A DNA stretch of 41,790 nt from Salinivibrio sharmensis (GCF_001995985.1 NZ_MUFC01000001.1:1-41790), one strand, 5' to 3'; counted from the stretch's first letter, positions 17,242 to 28,849 are shown. Translations and numbers: made by a program. The notes: a model not told the origin generated them from the sequence alone.

Positions 17242-18108
17242 TTACACCGCACTTGCGCCAGAAACAATTTCTGACAGCTCTTGGGTGATCGCAGCCTGAC
17301 GGGCTTTGTTGTAAACCAACTGCAGATCATCAATCAGATTCCCCGCATTATCGGTCGCAGCTTTCATTGCCACCATACGTGCCGCTTGCTCACTGGCGAG
17401 GTTCTCTACCACACCTTGATACACTTGCGATTCGGCATAGCGAACCAACAAGGTATCGAGCAACGGCTTCGGCTCAGGCTCATAGATATAATCCCAAGCG
17501 TGGCTGCGCTGCATCTCCTCGTCGTCTGACTTTGGCAAAGGCAGCAATTGATCGATCACTGGGGTCTGCACCATGGTGTTTTCAAATTTGTTGAAAACCA
17601 GGTACAAGCGGTCCAGCTCACCTTCATCATATTTTTTCAGCATCACCCCAACAGTACCGATGAGGTCTTCCAGTACTGGGGTGTCACCCAGGCCAGAAGT
17701 TTGTGCGACTACATTGCCGCCGTAGCTGTTAAAGAAAGCGGTGGCTTTCGCCCCAACCAATGCCATGTCGATTTCGGCACCTTTTTGGCTCCAGCTTTCC
17801 ATATCGTTGATGGCACTTTTGAACAAGTTAATGTTCAGGCCACCACACAGTCCGCGGTCAGTAGAAATGATGATGTAACCAACGCGCTTGGCTTCCCGCT
17901 CTTCCAAATAAGGATGACGGTACTCCAAGTTACCCAGTGCAAGATGACCGATCACTTTGCGCATAGTGACAGCGTATGGACGTGACGACTCCATGGCTTC
18001 TTGCGTTTTACGCATTTTGGAGGCTGCCACCATTTCCATCGCTTTAGTGATCTTCTGTGTGTTTTTCACACTTCCGATCTTATTACGAATCTCTTTTGCG
18101 CCGGCCAT
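17242..18108 (-). CDS. atpG: ATP synthase F1 gamma subunit
   Basis: 288 residues, the rotating central shaft. The N-terminus [21 protein letters not shown] and the C-terminus [16 protein letters not shown] are the conserved coiled-coil halves. [11 protein letters not shown] is the family signature. Confidence 0.97.
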   Translation of the reverse strand: MAGAKEIRNKIGSVKNTQKITKAMEMVAASKMRKTQEAMESSRPYAVTMRKVIGHLALGNLEYRHPYLEEREAKRVGYIIISTDRGLCGGLNINLFKSAINDMESWSQKGAEIDMALVGAKATAFFNSYGGNVVAQTSGLGDTPVLEDLIGTVGVMLKKYDEGELDRLYLVFNKFENTMVQTPVIDQLLPLPKSDDEEMQRSHAWDYIYEPEPKPLLDTLLVRYAESQVYQGVVENLASEQAARMVAMKAATDNAGNLIDDLQLVYNKARQAAITQELSEIVSGASAV

Positions 18109-18154
18109 AGTTACTCTCCATTAGTGGGCGACCACCTAAGTGGTCACCTACGTG

Positions 18155-19696
18155 TTACCAAGTCTGGGTCGCTTTGAAGTCGTCCAACAGCTTTTTCAGC
18201 TGTGCTTCAACGTCATCGTTGTAAGCACCAGACTCTTCAATTTGAGCAGCCAGGTCAGCGTACTGGCTTTTCGCAAAGGCCAGTAAGGAACGTTCAAAGT
18301 CACCGATCTTGTTCAGCTCAACATCTTCCAAGTAGCCTTTTTCAGCCGCGAAGATCACCAGTGCCTGCTCGAACACAGACATAGGCGCATATTGCATCTG
18401 CTTCATCAGCTCGGTCACTTTCTGACCGTGATCCAATTGCTTCTTGGTTGCGTCATCCAGATCAGAAGAGAACTGCGCAAACGCCGCAAGCTCACGATAC
18501 TGTGCCAGTGCTGTACGGATACCGCCTGACAGTTTTTTCATGATCTTGGTTTGTGCAGAGCCACCCACACGCGATACCGAAATACCTGGGTCAACAGCTG
18601 GGCGAATACCCGCGTTAAACAACTCGGTTTGCAGGAAGATCTGACCGTCGGTGATCGAGATAACGTTGGTCGGTACGAACGCCGATACGTCACCCGCTTG
18701 CGTTTCAATGATAGGCAGGGCGGTCAACGAACCGGTTTTGCCTTTCACTTCACCTTTAGTGAACTCTTCCACATAGTGGGCGTTAACACGTGCCGCACGC
18801 TCAAGGAGACGTGAGTGCAAGTAGAAAACATCACCCGGGAAAGCTTCACGGCCTGGTGGACGACGCAGCAATAGCGAGATCTGACGGTAAGCAACAGCTT
18901 GCTTCGACAAATCATCGTAGACAATCAGGGCATCTTCACCGCGGTCACGGAAGTACTCACCCATTGCACAACCCGCGTAAGGCGCGAGGTACTGCAGGGC
19001 AGCCGCTTCAGAGGCCGACGCCACCACCACGATGGTGTTTTTCAGTGCGTCATGCTCTTCTAATTTGCGAACCACGTTGGCAATGGTCGATGCTTTCTGA
19101 CCGATCGCGACGTAAATAGAGTAGATACCAGAATTTTTCTGGTTGATGATCGCATCGATCGCCAACGCCGTTTTACCGGTTTGGCGGTCACCGATGATCA
19201 GCTCACGCTGGCCTCGGCCGATAGGGATCATCGAGTCAACCGCTTTATAGCCAGTTTGTACAGGCTGATCAACCGATTGGCGTGCGATAACACCTGGGGC
19301 AATCACTTCGACTGGCGAGGTGGTTTTTGCCTCGATAGGCCCTTTGCCATCAATCGGCTCACCCAGAGTGTTCACCACGCGGCCCAACAGTTCAGGGCCA
19401 GTGGGTACTTCGAGGATACGACCCGTACCCGTTACCTTCATGCCTTCTTGCAGGTCCGAATAAGGACCCATTACAACCGCACCCACTGAGTCACGCTCAA
19501 GGTTCAATGCAAGTGCATAGCGGTTGCCAGGCAGTTCAATCATTTCACCTTGCATCGCATCAGCAAGGCCGTGAATGCGAATGATACCGTCGCTGACTGA
19601 CACGATGGTACCTTCGTTGCGCGCTTCACTCACAACGTCGAATTTTTCGATACGTTGTTTGATCAGATCGCTAATTTCCGTGGAATTAAGTTGCAT
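18155..19696 (-). CDS. atpA: ATP synthase F1 alpha subunit
   Basis: 513 residues, the same length as E. coli AtpA, forming the non-catalytic nucleotide sites of F1. The start is [16 protein letters not shown] at ATG 19696; the frame extends 11 codons upstream without support. Walker [10 protein letters not shown] is near residue 170, and the arginine-finger segment [14 protein letters not shown] lies near 360-375. Confidence 0.98.
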   Translation of the reverse strand: MQLNSTEISDLIKQRIEKFDVVSEARNEGTIVSVSDGIIRIHGLADAMQGEMIELPGNRYALALNLERDSVGAVVMGPYSDLQEGMKVTGTGRILEVPTGPELLGRVVNTLGEPIDGKGPIEAKTTSPVEVIAPGVIARQSVDQPVQTGYKAVDSMIPIGRGQRELIIGDRQTGKTALAIDAIINQKNSGIYSIYVAIGQKASTIANVVRKLEEHDALKNTIVVVASASEAAALQYLAPYAGCAMGEYFRDRGEDALIVYDDLSKQAVAYRQISLLLRRPPGREAFPGDVFYLHSRLLERAARVNAHYVEEFTKGEVKGKTGSLTALPIIETQAGDVSAFVPTNVISITDGQIFLQTELFNAGIRPAVDPGISVSRVGGSAQTKIMKKLSGGIRTALAQYRELAAFAQFSSDLDDATKKQLDHGQKVTELMKQMQYAPMSVFEQALVIFAAEKGYLEDVELNKIGDFERSLLAFAKSQYADLAAQIEESGAYNDDVEAQLKKLLDDFKATQTW

Positions 19697-19712
19697 GCTC
19701 CAATTCCCCAAA

Positions 19713-20246
19713 TCAAGACTGCAATGCATCGCTCAGGCGGCGCATACGGCCACTTACTGAGTTATCGATGACCAAGTCTCCAGCTCGAATAATAACCCCG
19801 GCAACCAGGGTTTCGTCTACACTACAGTTCAGCTTTACTTTGCGCTCAAGACGCGCGGCGAGCTTGTCACTGATGGCTTGTTGTTGCTCTTCGGAAAGAG
19901 CCGTCGCTGAAATCACTTGAACTTCAACTTCTTTTTCCAGTTCCAAACGCATTGCGAGGAACTGTTCACAAACCTCAGGAAGAGCTTTTAAGCGCTTGTT
20001 TTCAGCCATTACCTTAATCAGGTTTTGACCAAAAGCATTGAGCTGATCACCGCCAACTGTGATGAACATCTCTGCCAATGTGTCGGCAGAGAAAGAGGCA
20101 TCCAACATATGTTGAACACGTTCATCACGGGCAATCTCAGCAGTAAAGGCGAGCATTTCAGCCCATTGAGCTAACTCGCCCTTTTCTACCGCAAAATCAA
20201 AGGCTGCTTTCGCGTAGGGGCGAGCGAGTGTTGTCAGTTCAGACAT
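19713..20246 (-). CDS. atpH: ATP synthase F1 delta subunit
   Basis: 177 residues, linking the F1 head to the peripheral b-subunit stalk. The start [17 protein letters not shown] and the C-terminal [19 protein letters not shown] are OSCP/delta signatures. Small gaps separate it from atpF and atpA. Confidence 0.97.
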   Translation of the reverse strand: MSELTTLARPYAKAAFDFAVEKGELAQWAEMLAFTAEIARDERVQHMLDASFSADTLAEMFITVGGDQLNAFGQNLIKVMAENKRLKALPEVCEQFLAMRLELEKEVEVQVISATALSEEQQQAISDKLAARLERKVKLNCSVDETLVAGVIIRAGDLVIDNSVSGRMRRLSDALQS

Positions 20247-20261
20247 TGCTGCCCCTCCTTG

Positions 20262-20732
20262 TTACAGTTCTGCAGTGATTTTATCGAGAAGATCTTTATG
20301 AGCGTTCTCATCAATAGAGCGCTCAATAATTTTCTCGGCACCAATAACAGCGAGCGATGCAACTTGCTTACGCAGCTCATCGCGAGCACGGTTACGCTCG
20401 GCTTCTAGCTCGGCTTTACCCTGATTGAGGATATTGTCGCGCTCAGCAGCCGCTTCAGCACGTGCCTCATCGAGGATCTGTGCTTTGCGCTTATTGGCCT
20501 GCTCGATAATGTCAGTTGCGTTGCGCTTCGCTTCTTTCAATTGATCAGAAGCATTCGCCTGGGCCAAATCCAGGTCTTTGGCGGCGCGATCAGCCGCCGC
20601 GAGACCGTCAGCGATTTTTTTCTGACGCTCTTCAATCGCTTGCATCAATGGTGGCCATACATATTTCATGCAGAACCACACAAAGATAGTGAACGCGATT
20701 GCCTGGCCTAGCAGAGTTGCGTTGATATTCAC
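20262..20732 (-). CDS. atpF: ATP synthase Fo b subunit
   Basis: 156 residues: one N-terminal membrane helix (about residues 5-25, [18 protein letters not shown]) and a long charged coiled coil (about 30-150). It dimerises to form the peripheral stalk. Length equals that of E. coli AtpF. Confidence 0.97.
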   Translation of the reverse strand: MNINATLLGQAIAFTIFVWFCMKYVWPPLMQAIEERQKKIADGLAAADRAAKDLDLAQANASDQLKEAKRNATDIIEQANKRKAQILDEARAEAAAERDNILNQGKAELEAERNRARDELRKQVASLAVIGAEKIIERSIDENAHKDLLDKITAEL

Positions 20733-20784
20733 AACGGCGCCTCCTTAATCATAAGCTAAAGGGTCTGTTCAGCTATTAGCCAGT

Positions 20785-21078
<294 letters not shown>

Positions 21079-21106
21079 CTAACAAATTGCTTTCTAAAAA
21101 ATGTCA

Positions 21107-21898
<792 letters not shown>

Positions 21899-21903
21899 TC
21901 ATC

Positions 21904-22293
21904 CTATTTGTTGTTGTTAATGAATAAAACTGGCGCGAGGATATTCATCCCTAATGCCAGCAAATAGGCCAGTTTGAGGGGAAGCAATTCCACCTCGACA
22001 TACAGGTAAGCAAGGACAAACAAGACGACAGTCAGTGAAATTTTCAACACTTCACCGCTAAAGAAGGACGCGACTACGAATTTCGCAGCTCTTGCCCCAC
22101 TAAAAAGGAAAGCACACGCCGCAAACGCAGCATTGGCAACCACAAAGATGCCTCCACCGATCAGCGCGGATTTTCCCCAGTCGACATTGATAGCAAGCGC
22201 CATCACGATTGCCGTTGCTAATACGACGCCAGCTTGCAAAAGCACCAATTTTGTCGCGATTTCACGACCCGGCCGCGCGAGCGTCGATACCAT
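21904..22293 (-). CDS. atpI: ATP synthase assembly / accessory protein AtpI
   Basis: 129 residues with four predicted membrane helices. It is the usual first gene of proteobacterial atp operons and assists c-ring assembly or Mg uptake. I chose ATG 22293 (MVSTLARPGREIATKLV) because GAGGAAC precedes it and the length then matches E. coli AtpI; the open frame extends 59 codons upstream across the promoter. Confidence 0.93.
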   Translation of the reverse strand: MVSTLARPGREIATKLVLLQAGVVLATAIVMALAINVDWGKSALIGGGIFVVANAAFAACAFLFSGARAAKFVVASFFSGEVLKISLTVVLFVLAYLYVEVELLPLKLAYLLALGMNILAPVLFINNNK

Positions 22294-22353
22294 GTATTTG
22301 TTCCTCGATTCCGTTCCACTTAGCACTGTTGCCGTGCTGGGAAAACAGCAAAA

Positions 22354-22381
22354 ATTATACGTTTCGCCCCAACTAATGCAA
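22354..22381 (-). promoter_or_regulatory. atp operon promoter
   Basis: Minus-strand TTGCAT (22381-22376) and a perfect TATAAT (22359-22354) with a 16-base spacer. Transcription would start about 55 bases before atpI. It is the only strong promoter-like element between parB and atpI. Confidence 0.75.
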
Positions 22382-22473
22382 TCGCATCGATGTAAAAAAG
22401 CGGGGAAAATTTTACAACAGAGTAACCTGATCACAGTAAGCGCTTTTATGTAACAAAAAGCGACTGGCATAGG

Positions 22474-23364
22474 TCACATTTCTTCGTCGAAAATTGCAAG
22501 AATTTGCGCTAATTTTTCAGATTCTTCAAAATTAATCACCAATTTCCCACTACCGTTTTTCTGTTGTGTTAACGCGACACTGGCTCCTAGCTTATCGCCA
22601 AGTCGTTGCTGGAGCGCTTCGACTTCAGGTGATAATTTAGGCTTTTCCGTCTCAACAGGCGGCGAAAGCATCTTTTTTACTAGTTTTTCTATCTGGCGAA
22701 CCGTCATCTTTTTATTGACGGCGGTCAGCGCCGCATCGATTTGTGCGTCGCCTTCGAGCGCCAGCAGGGCACGTGCGTGACCCATCTCGAGTTGTTTGTT
22801 AAGCAGCAGTTGCCGCACACCGGGCTCCAACCCATTTAATCTCAGTAGATTACTAATGGTGGCCCGAGATTTACCGAGTGACTCCGCCAACTGTTGGTGA
22901 GTCAATTCAAATTCGTCGACCAAGCGCGCCAATGCCTGGGCTTCTTCCATCGCATTAAGGTTCTCGCGCTGGATATTCTCAATCAAGGCCACCGCGCTGG
23001 CGACCTTATCGCTCATCTCGCGCACCAAGCAGGGGACATTGTTAAGCCCGGCTTGCTTAGCGGCACGCCAACGACGCTCACCGGCAATGATCTCATAGCG
23101 TCCGGCTGCCACTTGACGGACAACCAAAGGCTGAATAATACCTTGCGCGCGGATGGACTCGGTTAACTCTTCCAGTGCCTCTTCAGCCATACCTTGACGT
23201 GGCTGATAGTGGCCTGGCTCCAACGCAGTAACGGGCAACTGCTGCAACTCGCTGTTACTCGTATTGGTGGACTCAGGGGAAGCTTGGGTGGATGACTGTG
23301 CATGTGCACTGGTCGCCAACAAGGCATCCAGGCCCTTTCCAAGACCGCGTTTCGCTGAATTCAT
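22474..23364 (-). CDS. parB: Chromosome-partitioning protein ParB
   Basis: 296 residues. It binds parS sites near the origin, spreads as a CTP-dependent clamp and is moved by ParA. The N-terminus RGLGKGLDALL is typical of chromosomal ParB. The CTP-binding region includes GERRWRAAKQAG, and the HTH contains LTHQQLAESLGKSRATISNLLR. The C-terminus is a dimerisation domain. It follows parA by 8 bases. Confidence 0.97.
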   Translation of the reverse strand: MNSAKRGLGKGLDALLATSAHAQSSTQASPESTNTSNSELQQLPVTALEPGHYQPRQGMAEEALEELTESIRAQGIIQPLVVRQVAAGRYEIIAGERRWRAAKQAGLNNVPCLVREMSDKVASAVALIENIQRENLNAMEEAQALARLVDEFELTHQQLAESLGKSRATISNLLRLNGLEPGVRQLLLNKQLEMGHARALLALEGDAQIDAALTAVNKKMTVRQIEKLVKKMLSPPVETEKPKLSPEVEALQQRLGDKLGASVALTQQKNGSGKLVINFEESEKLAQILAIFDEEM

Positions 23365-23372
23365 TGTTTTCC

Positions 23373-24170
23373 TCAGGCATTGACAGCGTCTGGCGAGGAG
23401 CGTGCTTGCTCTTCGCGACGCAAGATTTCACCCGCAAGGGCGAGGTAGGCTTTGGCACCGCTCGATAATTTGTCGTAGTACATGGCGGGTCGGCCATGAC
23501 TTGGCGCTTCCGCTAGCCGCACGTTGCGAGGAATCACCGTACGATACACCTTATCACCAAAGTGTTTTTTGATCTGATCCGATACTTCGGTCGCTAATCG
23601 GTTACGCGGATCGTACATGGTGCGCAGCACCCCTTCCACGTGAAGCTCAGCGTTGACCACACTGGCCAGCTTGCTGATGGTATCCATCAATGCGGTTAAT
23701 CCCTCTAAGGCAAAGTACTCACACTGCATGGGAACCAACACAGAGTTGGCAGCAGTCATTGCGTTAATCGTCAGCAAGTTGAGCGAAGGTGGGCAATCGA
23801 TAAAAATATAATCATAGCGATCCACCACAGGCTCAAGCATGGTGCGCAGGCGAACTTCGCGAGCGAAGACTTCCATCAGCTTAATTTCCGCCGCGGTCAC
23901 GTCGCCATTGGCGGCAATCAGGTGATAGCTGCCTGCCGTGTCTTCCACCACCACTTGCTCAAACGGTGTGTCTTCAATTAAGAGGTCGTAGGCGGTGGCA
24001 TGGACATCGTATTTATCCACCCCACTGGCCATGGTCGCGTTGCCCTGTGGGTCTAAATCAATCAGTAGCACCTTGCGATTGGTGGCAGCCAGTGACGCTG
24101 CAAGGTTAACACTGGTGGTGGTTTTCCCCACGCCGCCTTTCTGGTTTGCTACCGCGATAACTTTACCCAC
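23373..24170 (-). CDS. parA: Chromosome-partitioning ATPase ParA (Soj type)
   Basis: 265 residues, a deviant Walker ATPase that moves origin-proximal ParB-parS complexes. The P-loop KGGVGKTT lies at residues 11-18, followed by LLIDLDPQGNATMASG and FIDCPPSLNLL. It has no N-terminal DNA-binding extension, so it is the chromosomal and not the large plasmid type. It is in the rsmG-parA-parB order known from vibrios and pseudomonads. Confidence 0.97.
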   Translation of the reverse strand: MGKVIAVANQKGGVGKTTTSVNLAASLAATNRKVLLIDLDPQGNATMASGVDKYDVHATAYDLLIEDTPFEQVVVEDTAGSYHLIAANGDVTAAEIKLMEVFAREVRLRTMLEPVVDRYDYIFIDCPPSLNLLTINAMTAANSVLVPMQCEYFALEGLTALMDTISKLASVVNAELHVEGVLRTMYDPRNRLATEVSDQIKKHFGDKVYRTVIPRNVRLAEAPSHGRPAMYYDKLSSGAKAYLALAGEILRREEQARSSPDAVNA

Positions 24171-24183
24171 GTGCTCTCGACCT

Positions 24184-24810
24184 CTATTCGTTACTCTTTG
24201 CTCTCAAGATTACTAGATGACGCGCCCCTTCCAATCCCGGTACCTTCAAAGCTTTGATATCGGTCACAGAACAAGCAGCAGGCAAGGCATCCAGCTCCTG
24301 CTGGTCCACTTGCCCTTTCAGCGCATAAAATTGTCCCTCAGCATGGGGAAGATGTTGGCACCAGCTCACCATATCGTTCATCGACGCAAACGCACGGCTC
24401 AATACGCCATCAAAGCCATTATCGGGGATAAAGTCCTCGACGCGGCTTTGCACCGGGGTGACATTGTCTATCTCTAGTTCGTGCAACACTTGGCGAATGA
24501 AGCGGATCCGTTTCCCTAAACTGTCTAGCAAGGTGAAGTGTTTATCCGGATTCGCGATAGCCAGAGGAATACCTGGTAATCCTGGACCTGTCCCCACATC
24601 GATAAAATGATCACCGTCAAGATGGGGAGAAACAACCAAACTATCAAGAATATGTTTCACCACCATGTCTTCGGGACGACGGACAGATGTCAGGTTGTAC
24701 GCTTTGTTCCATTTATCCAACAGACGCACATACGCGAGAAGTTGCGCTTGTTGTTGCGAGGACAAAGTTAGGCCTGCCTTTTCAAGCCCTTGTTGTAGTT
24801 GTGATTCCAT
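24184..24810 (-). CDS. rsmG: 16S rRNA (guanine-527-N7) methyltransferase
   Basis: 208 residues, a SAM-dependent enzyme modifying the 530 loop of 16S rRNA. The SAM site is [17 protein letters not shown] near residue 70. The start codon directly abuts the mnmG stop codon (TAA then ATG), implying translational coupling. Confidence 0.96.
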   Translation of the reverse strand: MESQLQQGLEKAGLTLSSQQQAQLLAYVRLLDKWNKAYNLTSVRRPEDMVVKHILDSLVVSPHLDGDHFIDVGTGPGLPGIPLAIANPDKHFTLLDSLGKRIRFIRQVLHELEIDNVTPVQSRVEDFIPDNGFDGVLSRAFASMNDMVSWCQHLPHAEGQFYALKGQVDQQELDALPAACSVTDIKALKVPGLEGARHLVILRAKSNE

Positions 24811-26700
24811 TTATGCGCCTTTCTTCAGCATGCCTTGTTTTTTCAAGTGCACGAGCAAAATGGAGATCGCAGCAGGTGTCACGCCAGAAATACGAGATGC
24901 TTTGCCCACGGTTTCCGGACGGGCATCGGCAAGCTTCCCTTTCACCTCATTAGACAAGCCTTTGATTTGCTCGTAATCAAGGTCAGTTGGCAGTGCCGTA
25001 TGTTCATGACGCTGCGACTTGGCGATTTCATCCTGCTGACGGTCGATGTAACCGGCATATTTCACTTGGATCTCCACTTGCTCACTGGCTTGCGTGTCTT
25101 GATGCGCCGGCGCAAAGGTTGGTAACGCCACAATATCTTGATAACGCAGCTCAGGACGACGGAGTAAGTCTTCGCCATTGGCTTCACGCGCTAAGGGAGT
25201 TTTCAGCATGGTGTTAAGCGCAGTAACATCGTCCGAGTGGGGATGGATCCAAGTCCCACGCAGGCGCTGACGCTCTTGCTCCATGTTTTCCATTTTCTGG
25301 TTGAAACGCGCCCAGCGCGCATCGTCGACCAAACCAAGCTCTCGCCCTTTTTCGGTCAAACGCATATCGGCGTTATCTTCACGCAGCAGCAAGCGGTACT
25401 CAGCGCGAGAGGTAAACATGCGGTAAGGCTCTTGAGTGCCCATGGTGGAGAGATCGTCGATCAGTACGCCCATGTAAGCTTGATCGCGACGTGGGCTCCA
25501 GCCTTCTTTTCCTTGTGCTTGTAATGCCGCGTTGCACCCAGCCAGCAAACCTTGCGCGCCCGCTTCTTCGTAACCGGTGGTGCCGTTAATTTGCCCCGCA
25601 AAGAACAAGCCATCAATGAATTTGGTTTCTAGGGTTTGCTTGAGATCGCGTGGATCGAAAAAATCATACTCGATCGCATAGCCAGGGCGGATCACCTTGG
25701 CGTTTTCAAACCCTTTGATCGACTGGATAATCCCCATTTGCACATCAAACGGCAAGCTGGTGGAGATGCCGTTAGGGTAAAGCTCGTTGCTGGTCAATCC
25801 TTCTGGTTCCACAAAGATTTGATGTTTGTCTTTGTCGGCAAACCGCATCACCTTGTCTTCAATCGACGGACAATAACGCGGCCCAATACCTTCAATCACG
25901 CCAGAATACATCGGACTGCGAGAAAGGTTTTCGCGGATAACGTCGTGCGTTCTTTCATTGGTGTAGGTGATATAGCACGGGATTTGTTGCGGGTGCTGCT
26001 GGACATTTCCCATGAATGAAAATACCGGGCAAGGGGTATCACCATGTTGGGTTTGCATCACAGAAAAATCGACCGAGCGGGCGTCAATGCGCGGAGGTGT
26101 CCCGGTTTTCAATCGATCAACGCGAAACGGTAATGCACGCAAACGATCCGCGAGTTTGTTTGATGGTGGATCACCGGCACGTCCCCCTGAGTAATTATCC
26201 ATACCGATGTGGATTTTCCCACCCAAAAAAGTTCCGACGGTCAGCACAACCGTGGTCGCGCTGAACTTCAGCCCCATTTCTGTTTCTACGCCTGTAACAC
26301 GATCCTGCTCGACGATCAGGTCGACCACCGCTTGTTGAAACAAAGAAAGGTTTACCGTGTTTTCTAAGGTATGGCGGATCGCCGCTTTGTAAAGTGCGCG
26401 ATCGGCTTGAGCCCGCGTCGCGCGTACCGCCGGTCCTTTAGATGCATTCAGCGTTCTAAATTGGATCCCACCTTTGTCGGTGGCTTGTGCCATGGCACCA
26501 CCCAGGGCATCAATTTCTTTTACCAGGTGTCCTTTCCCGATCCCGCCAATCGCGGGGTTACACGACATCTGTCCCAAGGTGTCGATATTATGGGTCAACA
26601 ACAGTGTTCTTTGATTCATCCGGGCAGCAGCCAGTGCCGCTTCGGTACCAGCATGGCCACCACCCACAACGATGACGTCAAAGTGATCCTGGTAAAACAT
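24811..26700 (-). CDS. mnmG: tRNA uridine-34 5-carboxymethylaminomethyl modification enzyme, FAD subunit
   Basis: 629 residues, identical in length to E. coli MnmG (GidA). With MnmE it forms cmnm5U at the wobble base of several tRNAs. The start [20 protein letters not shown] has the FAD Rossmann motif GGGHAG, and later [13 protein letters not shown] and [17 protein letters not shown] are conserved. I rejected a longer frame up to 26778, which would reach the origin side. It lies immediately left of oriC and reads away from it. Confidence 0.97.
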   Translation of the reverse strand: MFYQDHFDVIVVGGGHAGTEAALAAARMNQRTLLLTHNIDTLGQMSCNPAIGGIGKGHLVKEIDALGGAMAQATDKGGIQFRTLNASKGPAVRATRAQADRALYKAAIRHTLENTVNLSLFQQAVVDLIVEQDRVTGVETEMGLKFSATTVVLTVGTFLGGKIHIGMDNYSGGRAGDPPSNKLADRLRALPFRVDRLKTGTPPRIDARSVDFSVMQTQHGDTPCPVFSFMGNVQQHPQQIPCYITYTNERTHDVIRENLSRSPMYSGVIEGIGPRYCPSIEDKVMRFADKDKHQIFVEPEGLTSNELYPNGISTSLPFDVQMGIIQSIKGFENAKVIRPGYAIEYDFFDPRDLKQTLETKFIDGLFFAGQINGTTGYEEAGAQGLLAGCNAALQAQGKEGWSPRRDQAYMGVLIDDLSTMGTQEPYRMFTSRAEYRLLLREDNADMRLTEKGRELGLVDDARWARFNQKMENMEQERQRLRGTWIHPHSDDVTALNTMLKTPLAREANGEDLLRRPELRYQDIVALPTFAPAHQDTQASEQVEIQVKYAGYIDRQQDEIAKSQRHEHTALPTDLDYEQIKGLSNEVKGKLADARPETVGKASRISGVTPAAISILLVHLKKQGMLKKGA

Positions 26701-26794
26701 GATTAAAGCCTCAACCTGGTTAAGTGTTTGCGCATGAACTAAGCAAAAGGGGCGACATTCTAGCGCTTTTTCTGCCAACAGGGAACCAAACCTT

Positions 26795-27072
26795 GATCCG
26801 GATCGTTAGAGCGCATTAGCTTTATATATATAAGATCTTTATATAGATCTTTTGTTAGATCTACTATTAGGGAAAGGGATGTTAGTGGATAACTAAAAAA
26901 AGATCATAGAGATCAAGGATCTTGAAACGATCACTTTCTGTGAGTGACCTTGGATCCGATCCTGTATCACCTGGGATCAAAATGGGTAGTTATCCACATA
27001 GGGGGCAGGGAGTGAAAAGTATTAAATGGATAACTAAAGGAAGATCACTGGGTTATTCCTTAGTTATCCACA
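26795..27072. other. oriC: Chromosomal replication origin oriC (E. coli type)
   Basis: The gene-free stretch 26701-27093 between mnmG and mioC has the E. coli oriC layout. There are 13 GATC sites in about 252 bases (26795 to 27046). An AT-rich unwinding region comes first. DnaA boxes follow: R1-like AGTGGATAA (26884-26892, reverse), R2-position TTATCCACA (26990-26998), R3-like AATGGATAA (27025-27033, reverse) and R4 TTATCCACA (27064-27072). The segment from CTGTGAGTGA through CCTGGGATCAAAATG aligns with the matching stretch of E. coli oriC. R2 is a perfect consensus box here, unlike the TTATACACA of E. coli. Confidence 0.97.
26834..26870 (+). repeat. DNA unwinding element: three tandem GATC-headed 12/13-mers
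   Basis: GATCTTTATATAG, GATCTTTTGTTAG and GATCTACTATTAG begin at 26834, 26846 and 26858, exactly 12 bases apart. They correspond to the L, M and R 13-mers of E. coli oriC, where DnaA-ATP melts the duplex and DnaB is loaded. The preceding TTTATATATATAA adds AT-rich DNA. Confidence 0.95.
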
Positions 27073-27093
27073 GTTCGTTTGGTTGTTTTTTGT

Positions 27094-27546
27094 TCACTTG
27101 AGCGCGTGAAGTTGTGGTTCCCAGTCTGTTAACCAGCGTTCGGCTTCATCTTCTGGGACCGGATGCGCTTGAATATCGATATCAATGCGCTCCCCGACTT
27201 TGATTGCGCCTAAATCTTGTAATAGGGCATCTGCTTTCATCCCGGCTTCGCAAAACGTGTCGTAGCTCGAGTCACCAATCCCGACCACGCCATAGTGAAC
27301 GTCGCGTAGCATCGGGCGCTCGGTGATTAGTTGCTCCATTAAGGGAGCTATGCTATCTGGAAAGTCCCCCGCGCCATGGGTTGACGTGACGATCAATAAG
27401 GTGGAGGCACTGAGCACATCATCAATGATCCCCTCGTTGACCACCTGAGGGTGATGGCCTTTTGCTTGCAAGAGATCCGCGAGATGATCGCCGACATATT
27501 CAGCGCCACCTAGGGTACTGCCGGTAATAATAGTGATAGTTGCCAT
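27094..27546 (-). CDS. mioC: Flavodoxin-like protein MioC
   Basis: 150 residues, an FMN-binding flavodoxin fold protein. The phosphate loop is TGSTLGGAEYVGDHLADLL near residue 8, and STHGAGDFPDS and VGIGDSSYDTFCEAG form the flavin-binding loops. As in E. coli, its transcription runs into oriC. GAGGAAAG precedes the start. The exact electron-transfer partner is not evident; biotin synthesis has been proposed for E. coli MioC. Confidence 0.95.
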   Translation of the reverse strand: MATITIITGSTLGGAEYVGDHLADLLQAKGHHPQVVNEGIIDDVLSASTLLIVTSTHGAGDFPDSIAPLMEQLITERPMLRDVHYGVVGIGDSSYDTFCEAGMKADALLQDLGAIKVGERIDIDIQAHPVPEDEAERWLTDWEPQLHALK

Positions 27547-27576
27547 GCTTTCCTCATCGTTAAGGTATTCACCTCT

Positions 27577-27605
27577 AGTATTTAGACCTTACCTCAAGGA
27601 GTCAA
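27577..27605 (-). promoter_or_regulatory. Candidate mioC promoter
   Basis: Minus-strand TTGACT (27605-27600) and AATACT (27582-27577), 17 bases apart, in the 66-base gap before mioC. The -10 is only fair. I see no DnaA box here, unlike the E. coli mioC promoter. Confidence 0.4.
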
Positions 27606-27612
27606 TCTCCGC

Positions 27613-28713
27613 TTAAACCGCTTGACTCGCCGTCATCTGGCTAAGCTGGCAGACACATTGATTGCCGCCCGCTTGTTTCGCTTCCGTCATGGCTCGGCAG
27701 GCTTGGTCAATCAACTCGATCGCTTGACCGTTTCCGGAAAAGTGCTGAACGATGCCTATCGAGGCGGTGAATGAATGGGCACCGCCATGAAAGGTAAAGG
27801 GGTTTTCAGCAATGGCGTGATAACATTTAACCGCCCATTTTGGAGCATCAGCGCAATCATTTTCTTTTAGCATGACTAAAAACTGATCGGCGTGTGTACG
27901 GCTAAGTAGGGCATCCCGTGGTAGGTGACGATGAAGTAAGCCGGCAAGGAATTGTAAACTTTGATCACCAATAGAGTGACCATGTTGCGTGTTAAATTGC
28001 TGAAAATTATCAATATTAATACAAAGGATTGCGATCGGCTTATCGGCTGATGATTGGCACTCCGTGCTCAGTCGGCGATAAAACTGGGTTGCATTCCATG
28101 TTTGCGCTAAGGGTTCGCGCTGAATGTACTGCCGTGCCTGCCGGTTGAGGGTATAGAGATCATGGAGATAGAAGTCCATTAAAATCACTGATAAGGCAAT
28201 AAATATCAGTACAACACTGAGGTAAATGGTTTTGCTGTTTAGGGTGGAAAGATTCACCAAGGGATCGGGTGTGGGTAGCACTTGGATGGAAAACATTAAG
28301 CCGATGGCTGTCAGTGAGAGTCCGTAACGCGCCAGACGCTCATTGGGGTCAAACAGCAATAAGACGATAGTGGGCGAGACCAGTAACAAGAGTTCGTTCT
28401 GGCTTTGTGCCGCAAAGACCCAGTAAGACATGATGAACTGCTGGGCAAAAAACATGAAAAAAAGGTAGTACCGGGCGATATACCAGCGTCCTGACCACAT
28501 CAATAGCCAGGTTGCCGCGTACAAAAAGGCGTAACTGACGTTATGCCAAGCCGCGATCGGGGTTTGGAAAGCAAGCCAGTACATGGTGGAGAAAATGATC
28601 GTACCAACCACGCAGATCACCGTGAGTAAATTGGTCATGCGGATCTGATGCCGCATCAGTTGATTATGTTCGCTCAGGCCTATCGATAAGATCGGATTCA
28701 AACTTGCCAGCAT
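27613..28713 (-). CDS. Membrane protein with degenerate GGDEF domain
   Basis: About 366 residues from ATG 28713, which has GGAGG just upstream; a GTG at 28728 is the alternative. The N-terminal half has about six membrane helices (residues about 28-185). The C-terminal half (about 205-355) has the GGDEF-domain fold markers: NIDNFQQFNTQHGHSIGDQSL, SRTHADQFLVML, TASIGIV and ACRAMTEAKQAGGN. The active-site loop reads HADQF (about 274-278) instead of GGDEF, and the first metal-binding Asp is Asn (about 233), so cyclic-di-GMP synthesis is very unlikely. No RxxD inhibitory site is visible in the normal place. It probably acts as a sensor or binding protein. It sits in tandem upstream of mioC, next to oriC; I do not know a named ortholog. 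Confidence 0.85.
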   Translation of the reverse strand: MLASLNPILSIGLSEHNQLMRHQIRMTNLLTVICVVGTIIFSTMYWLAFQTPIAAWHNVSYAFLYAATWLLMWSGRWYIARYYLFFMFFAQQFIMSYWVFAAQSQNELLLLVSPTIVLLLFDPNERLARYGLSLTAIGLMFSIQVLPTPDPLVNLSTLNSKTIYLSVVLIFIALSVILMDFYLHDLYTLNRQARQYIQREPLAQTWNATQFYRRLSTECQSSADKPIAILCINIDNFQQFNTQHGHSIGDQSLQFLAGLLHRHLPRDALLSRTHADQFLVMLKENDCADAPKWAVKCYHAIAENPFTFHGGAHSFTASIGIVQHFSGNGQAIELIDQACRAMTEAKQAGGNQCVCQLSQMTASQAV

Positions 28714-28814
28714 ATGACCTCCATCCACACCTCGTTAAAGCGTAGTTGATCATGGTGAAAACTACGTGGATAACTTACGATCAAATAATGAGGATAAAGG
28801 GGATCAGGCGAGGC

Positions 28815-28849
28815 ATCACAAGGGATCCTCAGTAGAAGGATCCCGTGAT
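28815..28849. repeat. Long hairpin with GATC sites between mnmE and the GGDEF-like gene
   Basis: GGGATCCT (28822-28829) pairs with AGGATCCC (28837-28844), and the stem is extended by ATCAC/GTGAT outside. It lies 15 bases beyond the mnmE stop. No U-tract follows on the minus strand, so it is not a standard intrinsic terminator. It sits in a wider cluster of six GATC sites (28748-28850). Confidence 0.6.

Noticed and set aside
23632-23647. Second possible parS around CACGTG (23637-23642) in parA
   Set aside because: Only about 12 of 16 positions fit; the core is good but the outer arms fail.
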